Shown: piece by piece, positions 1 to 7,530 of the stretch | Position numbering within the stretch: the first letter of the stretch is position 1 | Layout: each line of letters starts with the position of its first letter | NCBI RefSeq assembly: GCF_003815875.1 | Contig: NZ_CP033924.1 | Coordinates: 2,356,001 to 2,420,000 of the forward strand | Direction of reading: 5' to 3' | Source of the DNA: Chryseobacterium lactis | GTDB lineage: Bacteria > Bacteroidota > Bacteroidia > Flavobacteriales > Weeksellaceae | DNA: 64,000 nucleotides | Position numbers and translations under genes: made by a program | Notes under the pieces: model-generated | What the model saw: only the letters and a program-made list of their open reading frames with translations | What the model was told of the DNA's origin: nothing | Databases searched by the model: none

Positions 1-679
1 GTTCAAAGAAGATTTCATCATGTCCGGCAATAGTTTCCAATAATTGCATTCTGTATTCATCAGCATCTGCCCGGTAATCTTCCGGAATTTCCTTTTCAAG
101 AATAGTTTCTCCGTTTTCATCTGTCCAGTATAAAGCTTTCTGTTGTATCAGATCAATGATACCTTTAAAGTTATCTTCAGCTCCTATTGGAATTTGTAAA
201 GCCATAGGAACAGCATCCAGCTTGGTTTCAATATCTTTAAGAACAGCAAAGAAATCAGCTCCGATTCTATCCATTTTGTTGATGAAACAAATCTTTGACG
301 TTCCGTGTTTTTCAGCCTGGAACCATACATTTTCGGTTTGTGGCTGTACTCCTGAAGAAGCACAGAAAACGGCAACGACACTGTCCAATACCCTTAATGA
401 ACGTTCTACTTCTACAGCGAAGTCAATATGTCCCGGAGTGTCAATAATATTGATATTATACACCTCATTTCCTTTTTTCCATTGAGTAGAAACAGCAGCC
501 GATGAAATGGTAATTCCTCTGTTTTTCTCCTGAATGTCTTTATCCATCGTTGTATTTCCATCGTCTACATTACCGATTTTATGGATGAGTCCTGTGTAAT
601 AAAGAAGTCTTTCCGATAAAGTTGTTTTTCCGGCGTCTACATGTGCTATAATCCCTATATTTCTGGTTTTGTTTTTCAT
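1..679 (-). CDS. Elongation factor G paralogue (5' part only, runs off the window)
   Basis: The first 226 codons read on the minus strand from an ATG at 679. The product is a translational GTPase: G1 AHVDAGKTT (residues 12-20), the G2 motif RGIT (54-57), G3 DTPGH with the catalytic His (80-84) and G4 NKMD (134-137) are all intact. EF-G drives tRNA/mRNA translocation on the ribosome. The switch region reads [20 protein letters not shown] instead of the housekeeping EF-G form ([20 protein letters not shown]), and the gene has no ribosomal-protein neighbours, so I read it as a second, divergent EF-G rather than the str-operon fusA. A TetQ/TetM-type ribosome protection protein is less likely, because the G2 region RGITISSAA is EF-G-like, but the missing C-terminal domains would be needed to decide. 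The long structured leader upstream implies inducible expression. Confidence 0.85.
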   Translation of the reverse strand, partial: MKNKTRNIGIIAHVDAGKTTLSERLLYYTGLIHKIGNVDDGNTTMDKDIQEKNRGITISSAAVSTQWKKGNEVYNINIIDTPGHIDFAVEVERSLRVLDSVVAVFCASSGVQPQTENVWFQAEKHGTSKICFINKMDRIGADFFAVLKDIETKLDAVPMALQIPIGAEDNFKGIIDLIQQKALYWTDENGETILEKEIPEDYRADADEYRMQLLETIAGHDEIFFE

Positions 680-726
680 TTTGTTTGATTTAAATTGTTG
701 ATTTTTAATAATCTGTGTAAGCGTTG

Positions 727-814
727 TTCTGAAAAAAGCAGACACAAAGCATAACCCGACCTGATAAAGCCGGTAAAATTTTTTGAACTTTGTGTGAATG
801 TGATTTTTTCAGAA
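727..814 (-). promoter_or_regulatory. Large stem-loop in the 5' leader of the EF-G paralogue
   Basis: Read on the minus strand, TTCTGAAAAAA (804-814) can pair with TTTTTTCAGAA (727-737). Inside that, ACACAAAG (788-795) pairs with CTTTGTGT (742-749). The result is a roughly 88-nt hairpin ending in a U run 48 nt before the start codon. A second, tight hairpin sits just upstream at 822-839 (AACAACA / TGTTGTT). Its loop side, ACAGGTCT, is an exact complement of AGACCTGT in the upstream terminator arm. These structures are seen directly; their regulatory function is inferred. Confidence 0.55.
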
Positions 815-864
815 TAATCTTAACAACAGACCTGTTGTTTGTTAAAGTCTGAAAGTAGGGCAGC

Positions 865-920
865 AAAAAAGACCTATCCGAATAGACAGGTCTTTAGTAT
901 ATTTTGTTGTAAAGATCTAT
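865..920 (-). promoter_or_regulatory. Transcription attenuator: antiterminator and terminator hairpins
   Basis: On the minus strand, AAAGACC and GGTCTTT (865-895), with CTAT/ATAG around a TCGG loop between them and six U residues after, form an intrinsic terminator. A competing hairpin is possible just upstream: ATAGATCTTTA (910-920) pairs with TAAAGA-bulge-TCTAT (882-896), which would consume the 5' arm of the terminator. The antiterminator's left arm begins only 4 nt after the stop codon of the leader ORF at 925-1011. A ribosome reaching that stop would cover the arm, while a ribosome stalled earlier would leave it free. This is the layout of ribosome-mediated attenuation. Confidence 0.6.
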
Positions 921-924
921 AGAA

Positions 925-1011
925 CTATTCAGATAAATATTGAGTGCTGCCAAAGAACACAGCTCTGACAGGGTTACTTAAAGTTATAATATTTATCATT
1001 TTTGTTGACAT
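925..1011 (-). CDS. 28-residue leader peptide upstream of the EF-G paralogue
   Basis: ATG at 1011-1009 and TAG at 927-925 enclose 28 sense codons. The peptide runs through S-N-P-V-R-A-V-F-F-G-S (residues 12-22) and ends TQYLSE. It lies between a Bacteroidota-type promoter (1034-1061) and an antiterminator/terminator pair (865-920), with the EF-G gene 246 nt further on. Its position and length match leader peptides that sense ribosome stalling, as in attenuation-controlled antibiotic-resistance genes. The proline and the R-A-V-F-F stretch could be the stall-prone part, but that is inference and I cannot match it to a named leader family. There are no rare-codon runs or strings of one amino acid, so amino-acid starvation sensing of the trp/his kind is less likely. 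Confidence 0.55.
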   Translation of the reverse strand: MSTKMINIITLSNPVRAVFFGSTQYLSE

Positions 1012-1033
1012 TGTTGATTGTTAATCGGTTGCG

Positions 1034-1061
1034 AAAATATAATAATTTTTTCATTTTCAAA
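1034..1061 (-). promoter_or_regulatory. Promoter of the leader and EF-G paralogue transcript
   Basis: On the minus strand TTTG (1058-1061) is followed after 16 nt by TATATTTT (1034-1041), close to the Bacteroidota TTTG/TAnnTTTG consensus but with a short spacer. Transcription would start near 1027, about 16 nt before the leader ORF. Confidence 0.45.
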
Positions 1062-1178
1062 GAATTTTTTCATTTTTTTTCAGTTTTACAATATGTGTGA
1101 GATCAGGGAGCAGGATTGAAAAGTCATAAAAATATCTTAAAACAGACAAGTAAAGTAATGCATTTATGATAAAAATTT

Positions 1179-1186
1179 TATCTTTG
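1179..1186 (+). promoter_or_regulatory. -7 box of the Ter operon promoter
   Basis: TAtcTTTG matches the Bacteroidota -7 consensus about 90 nt before the first gene of the Ter cluster. No convincing TTTG element was found at -33. Confidence 0.45.
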
Positions 1187-1275
1187 GGAAGAATAGAAAA
1201 GTAAACACTTGTTGATGATTAAAAAATAGTAAAAATCTTTTTCAAGAGCTAAATAAAACTTTTAACTAAAACATA

Positions 1276-1944
1276 TTGAAAACAGATATCGACATTCAAA
1301 ACCACTGTCATTTTTCCTTTGACCTGTGGCTCACCCTAATCAAATCTCATCCTGAATTTAAAACAAAAAGAGTTGAGCTGTTCTCCTCATTTTTTAATGT
1401 AGATGCACCAATAGAAGTAGTGGCAAGAACCGTAAAATATTATGATGATCTTTGCAATACCATTAATGAAGTAACAGGAGGAAATATTGATACTTTTGAA
1501 ATTTATCTGATGATTCTGGGAGCATTGAATGTAGATGTAAAGCTTTTAAACAAAGAAAAACTCAATGCGTTCTATGAGAAAAGTGAAGAGTTGTTTCTGG
1601 AATATAAACCGGTTGTCATTTTTGAAAATATTCATGATTTTTTTGATGAAATTAAAAATCAGGGAAAAACCATTAATATTTTAAGCAATACAGGATTTAT
1701 CAAGGGAAAAACCATGAGAAAATTTCTGATTCATGAAAATCTGGATCAGTATATTGATTTCCATATTTACTCTGATGAGATCAACTGTTCCAAACCGAAT
1801 CCTCTTATTTTTCAGGAAGTGAAGAATAATCTGAAAGATCAGGATATACCTCTGCACCAGGTTCTGCATATCGGAGATAATCCTTTTGCAGACTATAAAG
1901 GAGCAACAGACTTCGGTTTCAGTGCACATTTACTTAAACACTAA
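1276..1944 (+). CDS. HAD-superfamily hydrolase of the Ter operon
   Basis: 222 residues from a TTG start; no ATG fits the N-terminal motif as well. HAD motifs are in order: motif I FDLWLTL with nucleophile D16 and T20, motif II Ser137 in ILSNTG, motif III Lys173 in CSKPNP, and motif IV GDNPFAD with D201 and D206. The second Asp of the classic DxDxT motif is Trp18, a variant found in several HAD phosphatase subfamilies, so a small-molecule phosphatase or phosphoesterase role is likely but the substrate is unknown. It is the first gene of a co-directional cluster, 7 nt before a phosphoribosyltransferase-like gene. HAD and phosphoribosyltransferase genes are known companions of Ter genes and are thought to make or modify a nucleotide-like metabolite. 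Confidence 0.8.
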   Translation: MKTDIDIQNHCHFSFDLWLTLIKSHPEFKTKRVELFSSFFNVDAPIEVVARTVKYYDDLCNTINEVTGGNIDTFEIYLMILGALNVDVKLLNKEKLNAFYEKSEELFLEYKPVVIFENIHDFFDEIKNQGKTINILSNTGFIKGKTMRKFLIHENLDQYIDFHIYSDEINCSKPNPLIFQEVKNNLKDQDIPLHQVLHIGDNPFADYKGATDFGFSAHLLKH

Positions 1945-1951
1945 TATAAAC

Positions 1952-2776
1952 ATGAATAAAAGATACAGCTTACACCACATTCATTCGGCGGATGAGTTTA
2001 GTTTCTCACCGGCTGAATACAGCTATTTCAAGTATGGCGATAAGTCGTATGCTGAAAAATTTGCAAAAGAATTATTCGAAGGATTTATTTCCGAACATGA
2101 GGAGCTTTTAAATACAGATAAAGAAATTGTGGTGCTTCCAAGTCCTTATATGGCGATTCCCACAGCTTCTAATTTTTTGTGTTTTTTCTTTAAAAAGCAA
2201 CTTGATTTCTATTTGTTTCAGAAAGAAAAAAAGTCTAGTATTTTATCGAAAATCAATAGAAATCATACCTATATCACAGATTATGGGAATCTAAGCTTTG
2301 AAGATCGCAAAAATCTGATTGCCAATGATACTTATTATATCGACAAGGATTTTTTGAGAGGAAAACTTTGTATTTTTATAGACGATATCAAAATAACAGG
2401 AAGTCATGAATACACGGTCAATAAAATTCTTGATGAATATGCTGTGGAGGCCGATTTTATGTTCCTGTATTATGCAGAATTAATGAATTTTAATCTCGAT
2501 CCCAAAATTGAAAACTTCTTCAATTATTATGCGGTGCAAAATGCAGTGCACGTTGCAGAAGTAATGCAGAAACCAAGTTTTGAGTTTAATACAAGAATCG
2601 TAAAATATATTTTAGGCCTGGATTCAAGTAATTTTGATTATCTTACGTCTAATGTAAAAAGAGAGCAGATGGATCTCCTTTTGGAACTGGCCATCAGCAA
2701 CAATTATCATTTAATAAAAGAATATAAAAATAACATCAATACTTTAACACAAACGGAATTATATTATGGCTATTAA
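1952..2776 (+). CDS. Phosphoribosyltransferase-like protein of the Ter operon
   Basis: 274 residues from ATG 1952; an upstream in-frame start would overlap the HAD gene. Residues 143-153 (IDDIKITGSHE) are the PRPP-binding loop typical of type I phosphoribosyltransferases, with the paired acidic residues and T-G. The rest is divergent and I cannot name a base or substrate. The gene overlaps terD by 11 nt, so translation is probably coupled. Related phosphoribosyltransferases accompany terD and telA genes in other bacteria as part of a predicted metabolite-processing arm of the Ter stress system. Confidence 0.75.
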   Translation: MNKRYSLHHIHSADEFSFSPAEYSYFKYGDKSYAEKFAKELFEGFISEHEELLNTDKEIVVLPSPYMAIPTASNFLCFFFKKQLDFYLFQKEKKSSILSKINRNHTYITDYGNLSFEDRKNLIANDTYYIDKDFLRGKLCIFIDDIKITGSHEYTVNKILDEYAVEADFMFLYYAELMNFNLDPKIENFFNYYAVQNAVHVAEVMQKPSFEFNTRIVKYILGLDSSNFDYLTSNVKREQMDLLLELAISNNYHLIKEYKNNINTLTQTELYYGY

Positions 2777-3323
2777 CTTACAAAAAGGACAAAGAGAAAA
2801 CATCAACGCACCTAAATTTACTGTAGGTTTAGGATGGGATATCAATAATACTTCTACAGGAACCGGTTTCGATCTTGACGCTTCTCTATTTTTATTAGGA
2901 GATGATAAAAAATTAGTTTCAGACAATCACTTTATTTTTTATAATAACCTGGAATCTCCGGATAAAGCTGTAATCCACACCGGGGATAACCTTACAGGAG
3001 AAGGATCAGGTGATGATGAGCAGATTAAAATTGATCTTACTAAAATTGATGATGCTGTAAAAGAAATTACAGTGGTAGTAACGATCCACGAAGCAGATTC
3101 CAGAAGACAGAACTTTGGACAGGTAAGAAATTCTTTCATCAGAATTTTTAATACAGATACGAATGAAGAAATCTTAAAGTACGAACTTGACGAAGATTTC
3201 TCAATCGAAACGGCAGTAGAATTCGGAAGAATCTACAACAGAAACGGAGAATGGAAATTTGAAGCAGTAGGGGCAGGACAAAGAGACGGCCTTGACAAAT
3301 TTGTATCAATTTATCAAAAGTAA
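2766..3323 (+). CDS. terD: TerD-family tellurium/stress resistance protein
   Basis: 185 residues, about the usual TerD length (190). It starts MAINLQKGQR and contains GLGWD, FDLDASLFLL and HTGDNLTGEGSGDDE, the acidic stretches that bind calcium in TerD domains, and ends NGEWKFEAVGAGQRDGL, the family C-terminal signature. TerD proteins are cytosolic calcium-binding proteins that act with TerC and TelA in resistance to tellurite and other envelope or DNA stress. The first 10 residues are the same as those of the second TerD at 5546. Its start overlaps the end of the phosphoribosyltransferase gene. Confidence 0.95.
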   Translation: MAINLQKGQRENINAPKFTVGLGWDINNTSTGTGFDLDASLFLLGDDKKLVSDNHFIFYNNLESPDKAVIHTGDNLTGEGSGDDEQIKIDLTKIDDAVKEITVVVTIHEADSRRQNFGQVRNSFIRIFNTDTNEEILKYELDEDFSIETAVEFGRIYNRNGEWKFEAVGAGQRDGLDKFVSIYQK

Positions 3324-3325
3324 TT

Positions 3326-4498
3326 ATGGACAATCAAGAAAATCAACCTATAGATCCGCTTGGATCAATTGAACCTCTTAAAACATTTGAGCCAACTCCA
3401 ATGACTCCACCACCGGGACAGCCTGTGCAAAACTCAGCGCCGGCAGTGCTTGTTGACAGAGAAGGAAATGTAAATCTTACTCAGATACAGACAGAGGAAC
3501 GTCAGAAATATGAAGTGTTGGCGAATTCTATCGATGAAGCGAATCCGGGTTCAATCGTAAATTTCGGAGCTGAGCTTCAGAAAACATTAACCAACCAGAG
3601 TGACAGCTTCTTAGGGAATGTAAGAAGATCCAACTCAGGTGAGGTGGGCGGACTTATCAATGATCTTTTGGTAGAGCTTAACTATGTAGATGTAGAAGAG
3701 CTTAACGGAAATAAAGTAAAAAGTTTCCTGAGTAAATTACCATTCATGAAGAAGGTGATGACTCAGGTAGAAAACTTATTTGCAAAATATGATAAGATCA
3801 TCAATAATATCGAGCAGATCTCGTATAAAGTAAATGCAGGAATCATTACCTCTACCAAAGATAACGCTGTTCTTCAGACTATTTTTGAAAGTAATGTGAA
3901 CTCCATTAAACAGATCGAGGATCTTGTAATTGCAGGAAATATAAGAATGGAAAGAGCAGCAGTTGAGCTTACCCAAATGGAAGCCGCTCCTCAGAATTTC
4001 CAGGATTATCAGATTGCAGACAAAAGAGATTTCATTGCAAGATTAGACCGAAGAATGGCTGATCTTAAAGTGGTACGTGTGATCATGATGCAGTCGCTTC
4101 CACAAATCAGACTGGTACAGAATAACAACGTTTCTATTGCTGAAAAAGCGCAAACGATTCTTACCACAACACTTCCGGTATGGAAAAACCAGCTTTCACT
4201 TGCCGTTGCCATGTACAGACAGCAGCAGAATATTGAGATTCAGCAGAAAGTGTCTGCTACTACAGAAGAAATCTTAAGAAAGAATGCGGAGCGTCTTGGT
4301 CAGAATTCTGTAAATGTAGCAAGAGCCAATGAGCAGACGATCGTATCTGTAGAAACATTAAGAGAAACTACTTCAATGTTGATCAATACGTTGAATGAAG
4401 TGAAACAAATCCAGAAACAAGGTGCTGATAACAGAAGAAAACTGGATCAGGATCTTCAGACATTGGAGCATGAATTAAAAGCAAATGTCAGAGGTTAA
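3326..4498 (+). CDS. telA: TelA-family toxic anion resistance protein
   Basis: 390 residues, 2 nt after terD. A Pro-rich N-terminal tail (residues 1-40) is followed by a long helical, coiled-coil body characteristic of the TelA/YaaN family, with segments such as FLSKLPFMKKV and many Gln- and Glu-rich heptads up to the C-terminus. There is no signal peptide or membrane segment. TelA proteins accompany TerD and TerC and confer tolerance of tellurite and some antimicrobials; the mechanism is not settled. A co-transcribed position between two terD copies supports the call. Confidence 0.93.
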   Translation: MDNQENQPIDPLGSIEPLKTFEPTPMTPPPGQPVQNSAPAVLVDREGNVNLTQIQTEERQKYEVLANSIDEANPGSIVNFGAELQKTLTNQSDSFLGNVRRSNSGEVGGLINDLLVELNYVDVEELNGNKVKSFLSKLPFMKKVMTQVENLFAKYDKIINNIEQISYKVNAGIITSTKDNAVLQTIFESNVNSIKQIEDLVIAGNIRMERAAVELTQMEAAPQNFQDYQIADKRDFIARLDRRMADLKVVRVIMMQSLPQIRLVQNNNVSIAEKAQTILTTTLPVWKNQLSLAVAMYRQQQNIEIQQKVSATTEEILRKNAERLGQNSVNVARANEQTIVSVETLRETTSMLINTLNEVKQIQKQGADNRRKLDQDLQTLEHELKANVRG

Positions 4499-4514
4499 TT
4501 AATAGGGAACTAAG

Positions 4515-5462
4515 GTGGGGGATGATGCAGCAACCATATTGTCGCAGAGCAAAAGAAGATTAACAAGGCTTAAGCTTCTTGCCAATTTTTTTGAACATAT
4601 TGACATAATATCAATTTACATCAAAACAGATATTATCCACAATTTGTTCCAGGAAAATACGGCTCTGGATTACAATAAGCTGGAACTTTTTCACCTTCAG
4701 TATACCGATAGTCTGATAGAGCTTTTAACCAAGATCAAAAGGCAGAAAGAAAATGATATGCTGGCGGTCATCAATGAGATGGGAATCAATACTAAATATA
4801 TTTCCGGGTTTGAAGAAAGGCGTGTAGACAGCTTTGAAACTGACCGGAAAATGTATAGCGGTATATTTTCTCAACATCTGAAATCACTGTATAAAGATCT
4901 TACGGAAGAGATTTTTACTGTCAATTGGGATAATGTCCTGTATTTTCATAAAAAATATGCGCAGGAATTTTACAGAACGGAAGCAGATGAGTCACTATTG
5001 AAAACCGGAGCATTTCCGGCCTATCAGTATAAAGACTATTCCATTGAAAGAAAACTGTTGGGAAGGCTTAATATACAAGGATTTAAAGTCCGCTTTGTTT
5101 GTGGTTACCGGATTGGAACCCATGAGTATGAGCTTTTTAAGATCTTTCAGTCTGATGATCATTTCATTTTTAGTGTGGATGATAAAAAGCTGTATCTTTT
5201 TGATAAGGAGTTGGATAAATTGGATATCTCTGAAAATCAATCTAATCAGTCTTCCATTATCGATCAGCTAAAACAGAAAAATGAACAGCTGGAAAGCAGT
5301 ATGAATGAAAGAAAACGTACTTTACCCATAGAAGTGGAAGGCGTTTTAAAAGACTATCTCAGAAACCTTGAGAATATAGACATTATGAGCAAAATATTTG
5401 ATTTTGATGAAGAAACAAATATTTTGAAAGCAATGCTTAATTTGAATTTGAATAATAACTAG
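4515..5462 (+). CDS. Unknown protein encoded inside the Ter operon
   Basis: 315 residues from a GTG start 16 nt after telA; no better ATG lies upstream. I do not recognise a family. It is predicted soluble, without signal or membrane segments. The N-terminal 120 residues are helical and rich in Leu, Ile and Lys, a central part (about 165-235) contains beta-like segments (FKVRFVCGYRIGTHEYELF and FIFSVDDKKLYLFDKEL), and residues about 250-275 form a short coiled coil. Its co-directional place between telA and the second terD implies a role in the same stress system, possibly bridging TelA and TerD, but this is inference. Confidence 0.8.
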   Translation: MGDDAATILSQSKRRLTRLKLLANFFEHIDIISIYIKTDIIHNLFQENTALDYNKLELFHLQYTDSLIELLTKIKRQKENDMLAVINEMGINTKYISGFEERRVDSFETDRKMYSGIFSQHLKSLYKDLTEEIFTVNWDNVLYFHKKYAQEFYRTEADESLLKTGAFPAYQYKDYSIERKLLGRLNIQGFKVRFVCGYRIGTHEYELFKIFQSDDHFIFSVDDKKLYLFDKELDKLDISENQSNQSSIIDQLKQKNEQLESSMNERKRTLPIEVEGVLKDYLRNLENIDIMSKIFDFDEETNILKAMLNLNLNNN

Positions 5463-5545
5463 AACGAAATTTGAAAACGGAAAGACTAATCTGCATTAGA
5501 AATTTGGCTTTTCACAAAAAATAAATAACAACAAAACATAAAAAA

Positions 5546-6154
5546 ATGGCTATCAACTTACAAAAAGGTCAAAGAATTAACCTTAAAAAAGAAAACGGAG
5601 CTGAGCTTTCCCAGGCTTGTGTAGGAATCAACTGGGGAGCAATTGAAAAAAAAGGATTTTTCGGAACTAAAAAAGAAGCAGTAGACTTGGATGGAAGCTG
5701 TATTTTATATGATTCAAACAAAAATGTAACGGAAGTAATCTATTTCGGTAATTTAAAATCCAAAAACGGATCAGTTAAACATAGCGGAGACGACCTTACG
5801 GGAGATGTAGACGGAGATGACGGATTGGATAACGAGGTAATCACTGTAGATTTCAGCAATCTGGAACCTAATGTAGAACACGTTGCAATGGTTCTGAACA
5901 GTTACAGAGGCCAGGATTTCGGAACAATTCCTTTCGCTTCTATCAGAATCTATGAAGGAAGCCCTACCAACGTCAGAGAAGTATTTGCAAAATATGACAT
6001 TGCCAATGACGCTTCTTTCAGTGGTCATGTGGCCATGGTTATGGGAGTTTTCTATAAGAGAAACGGAGAATGGAAATTCAACGCTATCGGAGATCCTACA
6101 TCAGACAGAAAACTGGAGCAAACGATCCAGACTGTACAGATGAATTATTTGTAA
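5546..6154 (+). CDS. Second TerD-family protein (TerZ-like)
   Basis: 202 residues. It opens MAINLQKGQRINLKKENG and has VGINWGA, VDLDGSCILYD, HSGDDLTGDVDGDDGLDNE and YKRNGEWKFNAIGDPT, the usual TerD/TerZ landmarks including the acidic calcium-binding loops. An insertion after residue 30 (AIEKKGFFGTKKEAV) distinguishes it from the first TerD at 2766 and resembles TerZ-type members. It lies 83 nt downstream of the unknown gene and 90 nt before terC, and is probably part of the same operon. TerD-family proteins often occur as several paralogues that act together. Confidence 0.95.
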   Translation: MAINLQKGQRINLKKENGAELSQACVGINWGAIEKKGFFGTKKEAVDLDGSCILYDSNKNVTEVIYFGNLKSKNGSVKHSGDDLTGDVDGDDGLDNEVITVDFSNLEPNVEHVAMVLNSYRGQDFGTIPFASIRIYEGSPTNVREVFAKYDIANDASFSGHVAMVMGVFYKRNGEWKFNAIGDPTSDRKLEQTIQTVQMNYL

Positions 6155-6244
6155 TCAATTATCAATCAAAAGATAAAATAAAACAGCAATATTTGTACCT
6201 TGTGCATCTATTGCTTTTATCATATATAATAACACATTAATCAA

Positions 6245-7285
6245 GTGGAAAAACATCAAAGTATTTTAGAGCTGCACCCGGGTCTGGTGTGGGGATTTGC
6301 GATAACGGTTGTTATCATGCTGCTCCTTGACTTAGGGGTATTCAACAAAAAAAGTCACGAAGTATCGTCTAAAGAGGCTACCATCTGGACTATCGTATGG
6401 ATTTCACTATCCATGGTCTTTTCAGGCGTAGTTTATTGGGCATTCAATACAGACGGAACACCAGAGAGCCATGCGTTGGCGGTGGAGAAATTTACACAAT
6501 ATCAGGCAGCCTACTGGATTGAGAAAGCACTTTCGGTCGATAACTTATTCGTGTTTATCCTTGTCTTTGGATTCTTTAAAGTTCCGAAATTTCTTCACCA
6601 TAAAGTTCTTTTCTGGGGGATTATCGGAGCCTTGATTTTCAGAGCTATATTTATTTTCGCCGGAGTAGGGCTTATCAACCTTACCTATCTTCCTGAAATG
6701 CATATTTTCGGAGAAGCCGTAAAGATTAATATTGTGATGACTCTGTTCGGATTATTCCTGGTATATGCGGGAATCAAATCATGGGGTGACGGTGGTGATG
6801 ACGATGATGAAGATTATAGCAATACTGCCGGAGCAAAGCTGATCAAGAGCTTCTGGAAAGTTTCCGATAATTACGATGGTGATAAGTTCTTCACAATCCA
6901 GAATGGGATTAAGATGGCAACCCCTCTTTTAGTGGTGGTTGGAGTAATTGAGTTTACTGACGTTCTTTTTGCGGTAGATTCTATTCCTGCAATCTTTGCG
7001 ATTTCTGATGACCCATTCATCCTTTATACATCCAATATCTTCGCTATTTTAGGTCTTAGATCTTTATATTTTCTATTGGCGAATTTTATTCACATGTTCA
7101 GCAAATTACCATACGGCCTGGCGATTATCCTTTCGTTTATCGGGGTTAAAATGCTTATTGCACCGTGGTATCACATCTCTTCTCCGGTTTCACTTGGAAT
7201 TGTAGGTGGAGTATTGGTTATTTCCGTTATTCTATCCATTATGTTCCCTGATAAGGAAGATGAAAAGGAAAAATTAGAAGAATAA
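6245..7285 (+). CDS. terC: TerC-family integral membrane protein
   Basis: 346 residues from a GTG start. Eight or nine hydrophobic helices are visible, with the TerC core WIEKALSVDNLFVFILVFGFF and the second acidic motif VVGVIEFTDVLFAVDSIPAIFAI. An acidic cytoplasmic loop (GDGGDDDDEDY, around residue 182) sits in the middle, as in Alx/TerC proteins. Family members are thought to move metal ions such as Mn or to partner TerD at the membrane. It is the last gene of the operon and is followed by a strong terminator at 7311. Confidence 0.95.
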   Translation: MEKHQSILELHPGLVWGFAITVVIMLLLDLGVFNKKSHEVSSKEATIWTIVWISLSMVFSGVVYWAFNTDGTPESHALAVEKFTQYQAAYWIEKALSVDNLFVFILVFGFFKVPKFLHHKVLFWGIIGALIFRAIFIFAGVGLINLTYLPEMHIFGEAVKINIVMTLFGLFLVYAGIKSWGDGGDDDDEDYSNTAGAKLIKSFWKVSDNYDGDKFFTIQNGIKMATPLLVVVGVIEFTDVLFAVDSIPAIFAISDDPFILYTSNIFAILGLRSLYFLLANFIHMFSKLPYGLAIILSFIGVKMLIAPWYHISSPVSLGIVGGVLVISVILSIMFPDKEDEKEKLEE

Positions 7286-7310
7286 AAGTCTTAAACGATT
7301 ATACAGATAC

Positions 7311-7341
7311 AGCCCCGGAATGTAAATTTCGGGGCTTTTTT
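7311..7341 (+). terminator. Intrinsic terminator of the Ter operon
   Basis: AGCCCCG and CGGGGCT form a GC-rich stem around a 15-nt AT-rich centre, followed by six T residues, 26 nt after terC. Confidence 0.9.
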
Positions 7342-7467
7342 GTGGGAATAGAAGACAGGAACAGAGAAGTGATATTGTGATCATCTATAACTGGGTTTCA
7401 TTATTTCAGAAGTTTCATATTAATTATTTAAACAAAAAGTACTTCCAACTTCTATCTTTAAATTAAA

Positions 7468-7489
7468 ATAGACAGACAGGTTTGTCTAT
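7468..7489 (+). promoter_or_regulatory. Inverted-repeat operator of the TetR-type regulator
   Basis: ATAGACAnAC and GTnTGTCTAT form a 22-bp imperfect palindrome covering the -33 element of the regulator's own promoter. This is the expected place and size for an autoregulatory TetR operator. Confidence 0.55.
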
Positions 7490-7512
7490 ATTGGATTTTT
7501 ATCCTACATTTG
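7481..7512 (+). promoter_or_regulatory. Promoter of the TetR-type regulator
   Basis: TTTG (7481-7484), a 20-nt spacer and TAcaTTTG (7505-7512) match the Bacteroidota consensus. The -7 box overlaps an in-frame TTG at 7510, which therefore cannot be the start codon; the ATG at 7531 is. Confidence 0.7.
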
Positions 7513-7530
7513 TCTCACAAACAAACTCAT

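Noticed and set aside
156..485. 109-residue open frame on the plus strand
   Set aside because: It lies wholly on the opposite strand of the EF-G gene, whose GTPase motifs are intact, so it is a shadow frame.
1..679. Ribosome-protection tetracycline resistance gene (Tet(Q)-like)
   Set aside because: The G2 region and DGNTTMD segment are EF-G-like; the call could change only with the missing C-terminal part.
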